Assembly: GCF_900149685.1 (NCBI RefSeq)
Contig: NZ_LT702999.1
Span: forward strand, 2,852,001-2,916,000
DNA length: 64,000 bases
From: Erythrobacter sp. Alg231-14
Lineage (GTDB): Bacteria; Pseudomonadota; Alphaproteobacteria; Sphingomonadales; Sphingomonadaceae
Direction: 5' to 3'
Position numbers and translations under genes: made by a program
The notes under the pieces: model-generated
Databases searched by the model: none
Told to the model about the DNA's origin: nothing
Seen by the model: only the letters and a program-made list of their open reading frames with translations
Shown here: positions 46,171 to 54,504 of the stretch, in pieces
How the letters are laid out: each line of letters begins with the position of its first letter
Position numbering within the stretch: the first letter of the stretch is position 1

Positions 46171-47598
46171 GTGAAACACACACCATTCAATGAATTCCGC
46201 CTAATCGCTGATGCCGAATTGGAATACCGTATTGAAGCGGACAGAACTCAAACATCGACGGACTTGTTCGGCCTGCCATTGATCAAATCGAACCAGCGCG
46301 AAATCGCCAATCATATTTTGGCGCGAGTGGGTGCCAATAAGAAAAGTACGGTCAATTTTTTAAACGCCCATTGCGTCAACATCCAACGCAACGATCCAGA
46401 GTACCGAGATGCGTTGGACAATTCAGACCTTCTCCTGCCCGATGGCATCGGCATGGAGATCGCGGCGAAACTGGTAGGCCAAGATCTAGGTGACAATCTT
46501 AACGGCACCGATCTCTTTCCAGAGATTTGCCGCGCCGCACAGGATCAAGGAACCGGCATCTTCTTCTTTGGCGGAATGCCCGGTGTCGCGAATGGCGCCG
46601 CTGATTGGGCGGCCACTCACTTTGCCGAATTGCGGATCGCGGGCGTTCATTCTGGATATTACGCGCCAGAGAACGAAGAAGCCTTGATCGAACGCATCAA
46701 TCGATCACGCGCGGGCATCGTGTTGGTGGGATTGGGCGTTCCGCTCCAAGAAAAGTGGATTGCACGCAATCGGCACCGCATTGATGCGCCTGTGGTGATG
46801 GGCGTTGGCGGCTTGTTCGATTATTACTCGGGCCGCATCCCCCGCGCGCCAAAAATTGTACGCACTTGCAAAAGCGAATGGGTCTGGCGTCTCGCGATGG
46901 AACCGCGCCGGATGGCGAAACGATACATTTGGGGCAATGCAACATTCATGGCCCACGCCTGCATGCAAGCAATCACTATAGCAGAATTGGGGTCACGCAT
47001 GAACGCATTTGCGAAGCGTTCCATGGATATCATCGGAGCCAGCTTGGCGATTTTGGCTTTGATGCCGATTTTCATCGCAACCGCATTGTCGATACGATCG
47101 GAAGACAAAGGCCCGGTGTTTTTCCGTCAGATCCGCGTGGGAGCCGACGGCACTCCGTTCTCGATGATCAAATTCCGTTCTATGTTCACCGATGCGGAAG
47201 CCCGCCGGGCGGCTCTGCTGGCGAAATCCGACCGCACGGGAACCTGCTTCAAAATGCGAGACGACCCACGGATCACACGCACCGGGCGGTTTATTCGCCG
47301 GTTCTCCATTGATGAACTGCCCCAGCTATTCAACGTGCTTGGCGGCTCCATGTCTTTGGTTGGTCCACGCCCCGCATTGTCGAGCGAAGTGTGTGAATAT
47401 CGCGGAAGCCAATGGGAACGATTGGGCGGGAAGCCTGGCATCACTTGCACTTGGCAAGTTCGTGGCCGCGCGGAGATCCCTTTTGAACGTCAAGCAATCA
47501 TGGATCGCGCATACTTAAAGCGCACCAATATCTGGATCGATCTGAAGTTGCTGCTGTCCACTCCAGCAGCCGTATTGAGCGGGAAAGGCGCCTATTGA
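46171..47598 (+). CDS. WecG/TagA/CpsF glycosyltransferase fused to a bacterial sugar transferase (WcaJ/PssA type)
   Basis: The 475-residue protein joins two enzymes. Residues about 30-265 form a WecG/TagA domain (LLPDGIGMEIAAKL, GTDLFPEIC, FFGGMPGVANGAADWA, VGLGVPLQEKWIAR, GVGGLFDYYSGR). Residues about 285-475 form a polyprenyl-phosphate sugar-1-phosphate transferase: KRSMDIIGASLAILAL with one membrane helix, then GPVFFRQIRVGADGTPFSMI, KFRSMF and RFSIDELPQLFNVLGGSMSL with VGPRP. The second domain loads the first sugar onto the lipid carrier and the first adds the next. The start is GTG at 46171, with GGAGG 7 nt upstream. Residues 1-29 match nothing I recognise. It ends inside the convergent kinase gene by 7 bp. 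Confidence 0.9.
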   Translation: MKHTPFNEFRLIADAELEYRIEADRTQTSTDLFGLPLIKSNQREIANHILARVGANKKSTVNFLNAHCVNIQRNDPEYRDALDNSDLLLPDGIGMEIAAKLVGQDLGDNLNGTDLFPEICRAAQDQGTGIFFFGGMPGVANGAADWAATHFAELRIAGVHSGYYAPENEEALIERINRSRAGIVLVGLGVPLQEKWIARNRHRIDAPVVMGVGGLFDYYSGRIPRAPKIVRTCKSEWVWRLAMEPRRMAKRYIWGNATFMAHACMQAITIAELGSRMNAFAKRSMDIIGASLAILALMPIFIATALSIRSEDKGPVFFRQIRVGADGTPFSMIKFRSMFTDAEARRAALLAKSDRTGTCFKMRDDPRITRTGRFIRRFSIDELPQLFNVLGGSMSLVGPRPALSSEVCEYRGSQWERLGGKPGITCTWQVRGRAEIPFERQAIMDRAYLKRTNIWIDLKLLLSTPAAVLSGKGAY

Positions 47599-49262
47599 GG
47601 ATCACTAACCAGGGCGTTGAAGAGATCGTCGAAAGCCAAAAGGCTTGAGGCGATCTCTCTACGCAAACCGGCGCTTGAGAATGTTGGATCGTTTGCCAAC
47701 GTCTCACGATATCGGCTTAGTTCTTCAACAATGCCGATTGCGCCAACATTCAAACAAACACCTTTGAGGCTGTGCGCGGCGCGCGACAAACCTTCATCAT
47801 CTTTGTCTTTGGCGGCTCTCAATACTTCTTCGCCGTAATCACTGATGTCCTTTTTTGCGGCTTCGCGCATTCTTTCTCGATACGCTGCGGGCAGGTCAAA
47901 AAACGCTCGCTGAAACAACTCATGATCAAATCGCGCATTGAGCGGTTGAACCGCTTCGCGGCCAATCATCGCTGTCCTGATCGCCGTTTCCAATGCATCG
48001 CGTCGCACCGGCTTTGCCAAACACGCTGTCATACCCGCCGACAACAGGCGTTCCCGTTCTGCTTGAAGCGAGTGAGCCGTAACCCCGATAATCGGAGTGC
48101 GCGACGTCGGCCCGGATAGCGCTCTGATTTCCTGCGTCGCCTGTTCTCCATCCATAATGGGCATCATCACATCCATCAAAACAACGTCGAACGGTTGGGC
48201 GCGCAGCGCTTCCAACGCCTCCACGCCATTGGTGACCGCAACAGTCTCGCATCCAATGCTGGAAAGCATCCTTTCAATCACATAGCGATTGCTTTCGGTA
48301 TCCTCCGCCAAAAGCACGCGCGGCGCTTCGCCGATTGCATTCCCTTGTATTGGCGTTGCGGCCGTTTTTTCTGACGGCTGGATTGCGAGAACCTCTTGGT
48401 CTGCCTCAACCCCGGCTTGCTCGATCATCTGCGACGCAATGTCGACCAATTGATCGCTCGCAAGGCGGACGACCTCGAAATCCTTGCTGTTCGCGCCATC
48501 GCCATCGCCATCGGACAGCAGCTCAATCCCACCGTTCAACGAATTCAAAGGCGTGCGAATTTTGTGCGCTATCTCGCTCAGAAACTGCGTTTTTGCGGCC
48601 AAAGCGTCGGCGGTTTTCTGCTGTTCTAGAGTGAGCTGCGCGCTCAATCTATCAAGCTCTCTGATGCGTCGTTCGGCCCGCAATTGAAGCGATCGAACTG
48701 TCCGCTCATTCGCGCGGCTTAACGTGATGTCCTGCACGGTTCCATACACAGATGACGGACGCGTGGCGTTCGCCGGATCGCGGCGGATCACCCAGCTGAG
48801 CCAATGGGTGGCACCGTTGTCATATCGTTTGATGCGATGCTCGTACCGATAATCAATGGCCGGCTTCATCTCAGTAAAGAACTCTACCGCAGAGCGCATT
48901 ATCCGATCGCGATCCAAAGGGTGAAGCGCCGCAATCAGGCTTTCTGCTGTTGGAATTGCGTCTTTTGGCAACCCCAACAGATTCCCGGCGCCGCTCGACA
49001 CGCTAAACGCCTTACCTTTTTCGCCATAGATTGTGGCCATGTTTGCCGTAGATTGGGCCGCGAGAAGTTGGCGGCTTTCGATATCCAACCTTTCGACAAG
49101 CTCGCTTTCGCGGCGGCTTAGATCTTTGTTCGCGCTATCTAGCTCATGCATACGCGCTTCGAGAGCTGTCTCTGCATCGGCCAAAGCACGTTCAGCCCGA
49201 TCCAACCGAATGGCAAGAATGCGCGCCTGCTCTTCGATGGGCAGATCTTCAAGCTGCGTCAT
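47592..49262 (-). CDS. Hybrid relay protein: PAS, degenerate HisKA, receiver and Hpt domains, no ATPase
   Basis: The 556-residue cytoplasmic protein has, in order, a coiled coil (1-75), a PAS domain (75-185, GAGNLLGLPKDAIP...YGTVQDITL), a second coiled coil, a HisKA helix pair (225-285, H233 in SEIAHKIRTPLNSLNG), a receiver (315-430, D364 in VVLMDVMMPIMDG, K417 in CLAKP) and a C-terminal Hpt (460-545, H497 in AAHSLKGVCLN). The HATPase_c domain that should lie between HisKA and receiver is absent: the HisKA ends and a 30-residue linker runs into RVLLAEDTESN. The acidic residue after the H-box His is Lys. It cannot autophosphorylate by itself and looks like a phosphorelay shuttle. The upstream kinase gene overlaps by 14 bp; its ATG has AAGGA. 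Confidence 0.9.
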   Translation of the reverse strand: MTQLEDLPIEEQARILAIRLDRAERALADAETALEARMHELDSANKDLSRRESELVERLDIESRQLLAAQSTANMATIYGEKGKAFSVSSGAGNLLGLPKDAIPTAESLIAALHPLDRDRIMRSAVEFFTEMKPAIDYRYEHRIKRYDNGATHWLSWVIRRDPANATRPSSVYGTVQDITLSRANERTVRSLQLRAERRIRELDRLSAQLTLEQQKTADALAAKTQFLSEIAHKIRTPLNSLNGGIELLSDGDGDGANSKDFEVVRLASDQLVDIASQMIEQAGVEADQEVLAIQPSEKTAATPIQGNAIGEAPRVLLAEDTESNRYVIERMLSSIGCETVAVTNGVEALEALRAQPFDVVLMDVMMPIMDGEQATQEIRALSGPTSRTPIIGVTAHSLQAERERLLSAGMTACLAKPVRRDALETAIRTAMIGREAVQPLNARFDHELFQRAFFDLPAAYRERMREAAKKDISDYGEEVLRAAKDKDDEGLSRAAHSLKGVCLNVGAIGIVEELSRYRETLANDPTFSSAGLRREIASSLLAFDDLFNALVSDPQ

Positions 49263-50793
49263 CGTTATCCTTCGCTAAAACCTTACCCAGCGATCGTGCA
49301 ATCTGAGTGTTAGGTAGGCAAACAACTTCTGTCTCTGAAATTTTTGTCAGCGCCGGGTCGGTGCTCGCTGATCCGCCATCGGATATAAGCGCAATCACGC
49401 GATCAAACTGGGAAAGCACATCTTCGCGAAGATTATCCAGCGAGCCTGCGTCGGCAATCAAGATGGATCGCGTATCGGCCGGATTCTCTTTCGGCAAAGT
49501 CTCGTCAAACTCGGCCAACTTAAAACCGTATGCGCTGGCGGTCGCTTCCGCTTGAACGCGGTCGGATGCCCGTTCCACAAGAATGGCAGCGGTGCCATGA
49601 TGCGTTGAGGCGTCTTTTGCATTGCCTTCCAACGGCGCGTGTTCAAACGGGACACTGAGGGTGAAAGTTGATCCCCGACCCAATTCGCTTTCCACATCGA
49701 TTGTGCCGCCCATGGATTTGACCAATTCACGGATGATGGAAAGACCAAGCCCCGCCCCAACCGTGCGCCCTAATGAATCGGAACTGCTTGTTCCGAACGG
49801 CGTAAAAATACCGGCCACGCGGCTTTCATCCATACCCGATCCGGTATCCTTGATCGCAAAGACCCAGGTGGTTTTATCATTGATCGGTGCAGTGACATCG
49901 ATCGATATCGATCCCGATTGTGTGAACTTCACCCCATTGGAAACGAAGTTAGAAATGACCTGTTGCAAACGCGCCGGGTCGCCGATCGCGTGCACATTAT
50001 TGGGACCGCTGACATCAATCCTTAGCCCTTTGCGCCGGGCAAGAGGTCGGAACAATTCCGCGACCCGATGCGCAACGGACAGTGGACGAAAACGCTTTGT
50101 CTCCAAATTCTCGGTGTTTTCTCCGATCCGGGCCTGCTGCAAAATTGCATCCAGAGTGTCGAGCAAGACCTCGCTTGAATCTTCAATCAACGTTAGCGCG
50201 CGTTCCCTCTCTTGCGCCGATCGCTCGCGTTTCAACTGATCGATAATACCAAGGATACCACCCAGCGGGGTGCGAATTTCATGGCTAACAACGGCCAACA
50301 GATTTGCGCGTGCATCCAATTCGGCCTGCGCCGCATCGCGCGCAGCTAGCAATTCTTCCTTGGAGCGTTTCTCATGCGTGATTTCTTTAAGAATTCCGAA
50401 GAGTCCAATTACCCCTTCGCGCGTGTGTTCATTCTCAAACGCGGTGATCCCGCTGATCCGTTGGGTTCGCGCCTTGCCGTTGGCCGTGGTCACAACCGTT
50501 TCAAACGAAAAATCTTCTTTCCGTTCGATTACCTCAGCAACAATGCGAATGAACTCTTCCCGCTCTTCTTCGACCACGATTTCCGGAAGCCGGTCGAGAG
50601 GAATTGGCATGTCGTTCAGACCGATATTGTCCCGCACCCACGATGAAAACTCTATCGTCTGGCGTTTTGGATCCAAAACGAAATGGCCCATGCCAGCAGA
50701 CGCATGTGCGCGTTCCAACAAGGCCATTCTTTGTTTTAGATCGTAAATTGAATCCAAAGCCAAATCCTGCGGTTCCAACAACTTCAACGTCAC
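49249..50793 (-). CDS. PAS-sensor histidine kinase with C-terminal pseudo-receiver
   Basis: The 514-residue cytoplasmic kinase has a PAS domain (residues 25-140, GMGHFVLDPKRQTIEFS to GILKEITHEKRS), a coiled coil, HisKA with H171 in VVSHEIRTPLGGI, and a complete HATPase_c (N-box QQVISNFVSNGVKF, G1 DTGSGMD, G2 GAGLGLSI, then ELGRGSTFTL) at about 280-400. The last 110 residues have receiver-like strands (AAILVERASD, SILIADAGSL, RVIALISD) but lack the usual DD pair and acceptor context, so they are probably a pseudo-receiver. No membrane segment is present. Start GTG at 50793 has only a weak ribosome binding site; an ATG at 50727 is possible. It lies in an operon with the ATPase-less relay protein downstream and is the natural phosphate donor for it. 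Confidence 0.88.
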   Translation of the reverse strand: MTLKLLEPQDLALDSIYDLKQRMALLERAHASAGMGHFVLDPKRQTIEFSSWVRDNIGLNDMPIPLDRLPEIVVEEEREEFIRIVAEVIERKEDFSFETVVTTANGKARTQRISGITAFENEHTREGVIGLFGILKEITHEKRSKEELLAARDAAQAELDARANLLAVVSHEIRTPLGGILGIIDQLKRERSAQERERALTLIEDSSEVLLDTLDAILQQARIGENTENLETKRFRPLSVAHRVAELFRPLARRKGLRIDVSGPNNVHAIGDPARLQQVISNFVSNGVKFTQSGSISIDVTAPINDKTTWVFAIKDTGSGMDESRVAGIFTPFGTSSSDSLGRTVGAGLGLSIIRELVKSMGGTIDVESELGRGSTFTLSVPFEHAPLEGNAKDASTHHGTAAILVERASDRVQAEATASAYGFKLAEFDETLPKENPADTRSILIADAGSLDNLREDVLSQFDRVIALISDGGSASTDPALTKISETEVVCLPNTQIARSLGKVLAKDNDDAA

Positions 50794-51013
50794 ATAAACG
50801 GTGAATTCTTGATAAGCCTTATATGATCACAATCCTTCACGGAATGACAAAGACTGTCGGATAAGTAAGTTTACAGAGACCTACCGATCCCGTGGGCTTT
50901 CACCCCAACCCTGGGTCAGGCGCGGATGTCCGCACATTCCGATGCTTTACCAACAAATGACGCATGCTTCGACGCGTAAGTGGATTTGCATTCGAATTGC
51001 TAAGGCGTTGGCT

Positions 51014-52204
51014 TCACAGTCCTAGGACGTGTTTGGCGATGATGTTCCGCTGAATCTCGTTGGTTCCACCGTAAATACTTTGCGCTCTCGTGCCGAAATA
51101 GGTGGCAACTCCGGGCGCGGCGAAAGACGAAATGCCGGTCCATTCTGGGCTCACACTGTCATCAAATTTGCGGATGCCATGTTCGGCGGCCGCAACACAG
51201 AATAGACTTGTGATTTCCTGAGCGGTTTCGGTTGCCATGATTTTGAGGATCGATGCCTCTTTGCCCGGCGAACCGCCATCCGCGACCGAACACAAAACGC
51301 GCAAAACCGTAATTTCCAACGCATCGACCCGCATTTCGGCCGCGCTCAATCTGGCGGCAAAAGCGTGTTCATCAATCAAACGTTGATTACCTCCCGCCGG
51401 TATCTGCGATGCGATGGCGCGGATATGCGCCAATTGCGTCCGCTTGCCACCTATCCGCGCATAGGATGTCCGTTCATTGCCAAGCAGATATTGCGAATAC
51501 GTCCACCCTTTCCCCTCTTCACCGATGCGGTTGAACACAGGTACGCGCACATCAACAAATTCAACTTGGCTTAGGTGATATTTGCCGTCGATTGAGATGA
51601 TCGGTTTGACCGTCACGCCGGACTGATCAAGCTGTGCGCAGATAAACGTAATGCCGAGCTGTTTTTTGGCTTCTTTCGAGGTGCGCGTCAGTAGGAAAAT
51701 CCAATCCGCGTGGTTGGCCGCAGATGTCCAAATTTTGGTGCCGTTGAGGATGTATTCATCACCATCGCGGACCGCTGAAAATTGTAGTGAGGCAAGATCC
51801 GAACCCGATCCCGGTTCGCTGTACCCTTGTGCCCAACCGACCGAACCGTCGGCGATACCCGGAAGCCACGTGGCTTTTTGTTCATCGCTCCCAAATGTGT
51901 AGACAACAGGTCCAACGTAAACGACGCCCATTGGGGTGACTGTGGGTGCCCCGGCCCGCTCTAATTCTTCATCGAAGATGTACTGCTCTTCGATCGACCA
52001 TCCCGGGCCGCTATGTTCTTTCGGCCACGCACTGGCCAACCACCCTTTTGAACCCAACGCCATTTCGGCCTTTCGCACCTCGGCGGTGGTCAAACTGGCG
52101 CCGCAAGCCACTTTCGCAAGGATGTCCTTCGGATATTCTTCTTCAAAATAGGACCTAATGTTCGCACGGAAATCGTTTAGCTCAGGAGATTGATCAAGGT
52201 TCAT
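51014..52204 (-). CDS. Acyl-CoA dehydrogenase family protein
   Basis: The 396-residue flavoprotein has the standard family length. Visible motifs are GWAQGYSEPGSGSDLASLQ, TKIWTSAANHADWIF, the C-terminal YGGTNEIQRNIIAKHVLG and an N-terminal helical domain with ASAWPKEHSGPGWS. It probably oxidises a medium or branched-chain acyl-CoA (the SEPGSGSDL form is common in sterol/lipid degradation dehydrogenases), but the substrate is not determined. The ATG at 52204 (MNLDQSPELNDF) is the natural start; the frame is open upstream to 52339. It is followed by nothing on the same strand for 220 bp. Confidence 0.87.
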   Translation of the reverse strand: MNLDQSPELNDFRANIRSYFEEEYPKDILAKVACGASLTTAEVRKAEMALGSKGWLASAWPKEHSGPGWSIEEQYIFDEELERAGAPTVTPMGVVYVGPVVYTFGSDEQKATWLPGIADGSVGWAQGYSEPGSGSDLASLQFSAVRDGDEYILNGTKIWTSAANHADWIFLLTRTSKEAKKQLGITFICAQLDQSGVTVKPIISIDGKYHLSQVEFVDVRVPVFNRIGEEGKGWTYSQYLLGNERTSYARIGGKRTQLAHIRAIASQIPAGGNQRLIDEHAFAARLSAAEMRVDALEITVLRVLCSVADGGSPGKEASILKIMATETAQEITSLFCVAAAEHGIRKFDDSVSPEWTGISSFAAPGVATYFGTRAQSIYGGTNEIQRNIIAKHVLGL

Positions 52205-52361
52205 GCGATGGTTCTTTATGCTTGGGGTACTGCGGATACGCCGGTGGTAGCGGGCCGGCACGCCACTTTGAATGACAGCCCGAAATCGAAACGGAGCCCA
52301 CGTTCCCAAATCGACGCCCTCTTGGCAAGAAAACTGCAACGATGGAGGCCGGATTTAGAGT

Positions 52362-53030
52362 TCAGGCGTTCTGAGTGGTTTCGCTCTGCATCCGATACCT
52401 TCGATAGACAAACCACCCCGCCCACATCACCGCATACAACCCCAACGCCGCAAATATCGCAGGGCGCGGATCATCCAACGTGCTGATCGATCCGGCATAG
52501 GACGCGATCCCCATATAGGGTAGCGTTCCCACGGCCCAGAAAGCGGCAAAGCGCCAGAACGGCATGCGGGTCATACCGGCCATGCAGGCGGTTACTTCGG
52601 GTAGGATCGGCGCTGCACGGGCCAACATGATCATGCCCGGCCCATGTGCACTGAACGCCTGACGCATATCGTCCCGCTGCGCCGCATCGCGTATCACTTT
52701 TGCAAGGGCACCCTCCCCCCAACGCCAGCAAATGGCGTATCCGCCAAAGGCGGCGATCGCCGATCCTCCCATGGCCGCGGCAAAGCCCCATTCAAACCCA
52801 AGGAAGTAGCTGCCCAAAATTACGATGGTGAGCGTCGGCACCGCCACAAACAAATCAATCGCCAACAACCCCACCACCAGAGCCAGCACACTAAGCGCGG
52901 ACATAGTTCCGGCATATTCGATCCACGCGCGGACGTTGTCCTCGCTCAAAACGCCAAGCAATCGACCAAGAATGAAGGTCGAAGCGAAAATCACTGCCAT
53001 GGCCAACATGACCTTGATCAAGGTTTTCAT
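52362..53030 (-). CDS. TVP38/TMEM64 (VTT domain) family membrane protein
   Basis: The 222-residue inner-membrane protein has about five or six helices. The VTT-domain core is visible: FVAVPTLTIVILGSYFLGFEWG, a re-entrant GGSAIAAFGGYAICW, then HGPGMIMLARAAPILPEVTACMAG with the conserved R-x-x-P and a last MPFWRFAAFWAVGTLPY helix. Members of this family are probably lipid scramblases or transporters. It overlaps the upstream SDR gene by 4 bp (53027-53030), so the two form an operon. Confidence 0.88.
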   Translation of the reverse strand: MKTLIKVMLAMAVIFASTFILGRLLGVLSEDNVRAWIEYAGTMSALSVLALVVGLLAIDLFVAVPTLTIVILGSYFLGFEWGFAAAMGGSAIAAFGGYAICWRWGEGALAKVIRDAAQRDDMRQAFSAHGPGMIMLARAAPILPEVTACMAGMTRMPFWRFAAFWAVGTLPYMGIASYAGSISTLDDPRPAIFAALGLYAVMWAGWFVYRRYRMQSETTQNA

Positions 53031-53764
53031 GACTCCCCCTTTTGCATGATGCGGTTGGCAAGTGACGGGGAAAGGCGGTTGATCATGCGCAGCAATTTTA
53101 CTTTGCCAATATCATTGTCACGGTCACCGCGTTCGATGCCGCGAATGATGCGTTGTGCAACATCGTGCGAGGGCAGTTTCCCGCTTCCTCGCCCTGTGGT
53201 CATTGGCGTATCAACCAATGGCAAAAACGCTTGACCGACCATCGTGCCTGTGCCCGCCAATTGCGCGCGCAGCCCACACGAAAAATTGTCCAGCCCGGCC
53301 TTCGTGGCGCAATACACAGCCGATTCCGATTTGGGCACGAGCCCAAGGCCAGAATTTACATTTAGGATGAAACTTCCCGGCCTTTGACGAAGGCTATGGA
53401 GCAGGCCGTGGATCAGTCGGACAGGACTTGTCAGGTTGATCGCGATCTCCGTCGCGATGCTTGATGAATCGAAATCGGGATCGGTGAATTGGGGCAGGAA
53501 TTGGATCGCGGCACAATTGATCAATCCGTCGATCCCGTCCGGAAACCGTTTGGCAATAGCTTCTATCGCCGCTGTCACGCTTTCCTGATCGGCCAGGTCG
53601 GTGGCAATGTGGACGAAGTCGGGCGCACTCTGCGCCGCAACTTGTGATGGCGCACGGCGCGATAGATTTATGACGGTGTTGGACGCACCCAGCGCGCGCA
53701 ACAGATCGAGGCCAACTCCAGAGCTGCCCCCGGTCAAGACGATGGTTTTGTTTTCGAGTTTCAT
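53027..53764 (-). CDS. Short-chain dehydrogenase/reductase
   Basis: The 245-residue Rossmann-fold enzyme has the nucleotide-binding TGGSSGVG near residue 11, NCAAI (variant NNAG) near 85, catalytic Ser in LNVNSGLGLV and Tyr/Lys in YCATKAGLD. The presence of NCAA instead of NNAG is a mild variation. It uses NAD(P)H on an unidentified carbonyl or hydroxyl substrate. It is divergent from the Crp-family gene, with only 51 bp between starts, and forms an operon with the TVP38 gene. Confidence 0.9.
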   Translation of the reverse strand: MKLENKTIVLTGGSSGVGLDLLRALGASNTVINLSRRAPSQVAAQSAPDFVHIATDLADQESVTAAIEAIAKRFPDGIDGLINCAAIQFLPQFTDPDFDSSSIATEIAINLTSPVRLIHGLLHSLRQRPGSFILNVNSGLGLVPKSESAVYCATKAGLDNFSCGLRAQLAGTGTMVGQAFLPLVDTPMTTGRGSGKLPSHDVAQRIIRGIERGDRDNDIGKVKLLRMINRLSPSLANRIMQKGES

Positions 53765-53815
53765 GGCGCTAATGTATTGCGATCCGCGAACGCGCCGTAA
53801 TTAACCGAGGTTCAT

Positions 53816-54343
53816 TTGTCGCAATTTCAAGAACTTGTCGTCAAGAACGGACGTGAAGTTACGCTGAAAGCCGGCGATCATGCCTTTATGCAAGGCGACA
53901 GCGATTCGAACGTCTATTTCGTCAAATCGGGGCTATTGAAAGCCTATTACATCCGTGCGGACGGTAAAGAGCACATCAAATCGTTTCTACCGGAAGGCGC
54001 CATCATCGGCAGCATGGTGGCCTTGGCAGATGGGGACCCGTGCACGTTCAGCTTGGTCGCGAGCGAGCCGACTGTAGCCATAGCGCTTCCCTACAAGATA
54101 TTATCCGATGCAGCGCAAAGCGACATTACGTTGGCAAATGCATTGGTGGGCTTCCTATCCACATACGGCAAACGCAAGGAACAGCGCGAATATCAATTGC
54201 TCAGCCTATCGGCAGAGGATCGCTATGCAGTGATGATTGAAACCATGCCCGACATCGCAGACCGGGTGAGCCAAGCCGATTTGGCGGCCTATATCGGCAT
54301 AACACCGCAAGCCCTTAGTCGGATTAAACGGCGCTTGCGGTAG
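53816..54343 (+). CDS. Crp/Fnr family transcriptional regulator
   Basis: The 175-residue protein has an N-terminal cyclic-nucleotide-binding-like fold (HAFMQGDSDSNVYFVKSGLL, LPEGAIIGSMVALADGDP) and a short C-terminal helix-turn-helix (SQADLAAYIGITPQALSRIK). It lacks the cysteine cluster of Fnr, so it is not an oxygen sensor of that type; the ligand is unknown. The start is TTG at 53816, with GAGG 6 nt upstream. The intergenic region to the divergent SDR gene is only 51 bp, so it may regulate SDR/TVP38. Confidence 0.87.
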   Translation: MSQFQELVVKNGREVTLKAGDHAFMQGDSDSNVYFVKSGLLKAYYIRADGKEHIKSFLPEGAIIGSMVALADGDPCTFSLVASEPTVAIALPYKILSDAAQSDITLANALVGFLSTYGKRKEQREYQLLSLSAEDRYAVMIETMPDIADRVSQADLAAYIGITPQALSRIKRRLR

Positions 54344-54504
54344 TTTGTGCACCGTGTAACCTTTTCGCCGTGCCATACGAAGTGATGGGGAAGACCCGGT
54401 TTGGCTTGAGACCCGCGTTTCGGTGTGGAGCATTGGCTTCGCCGGGCCTTTTGAGGTGAAGACTTCACTCGATCAACATTGATTATCGGCAAAGGAATTT
54501 TGTG

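Noticed and set aside
35203-50793. Possible AHL quorum-sensing genes (luxI/luxR) to accompany the LuxO-like regulator
   Set aside because: I looked for LuxI- or LuxR-like products in both strands and found none; qrr-like small RNAs could not be recognised by eye either.
54362-54375. TGGCACGG on the minus strand after the Crp-family gene
   Set aside because: The -12 box is AAAG and the only downstream sequence is the antisense of the Crp-family gene.
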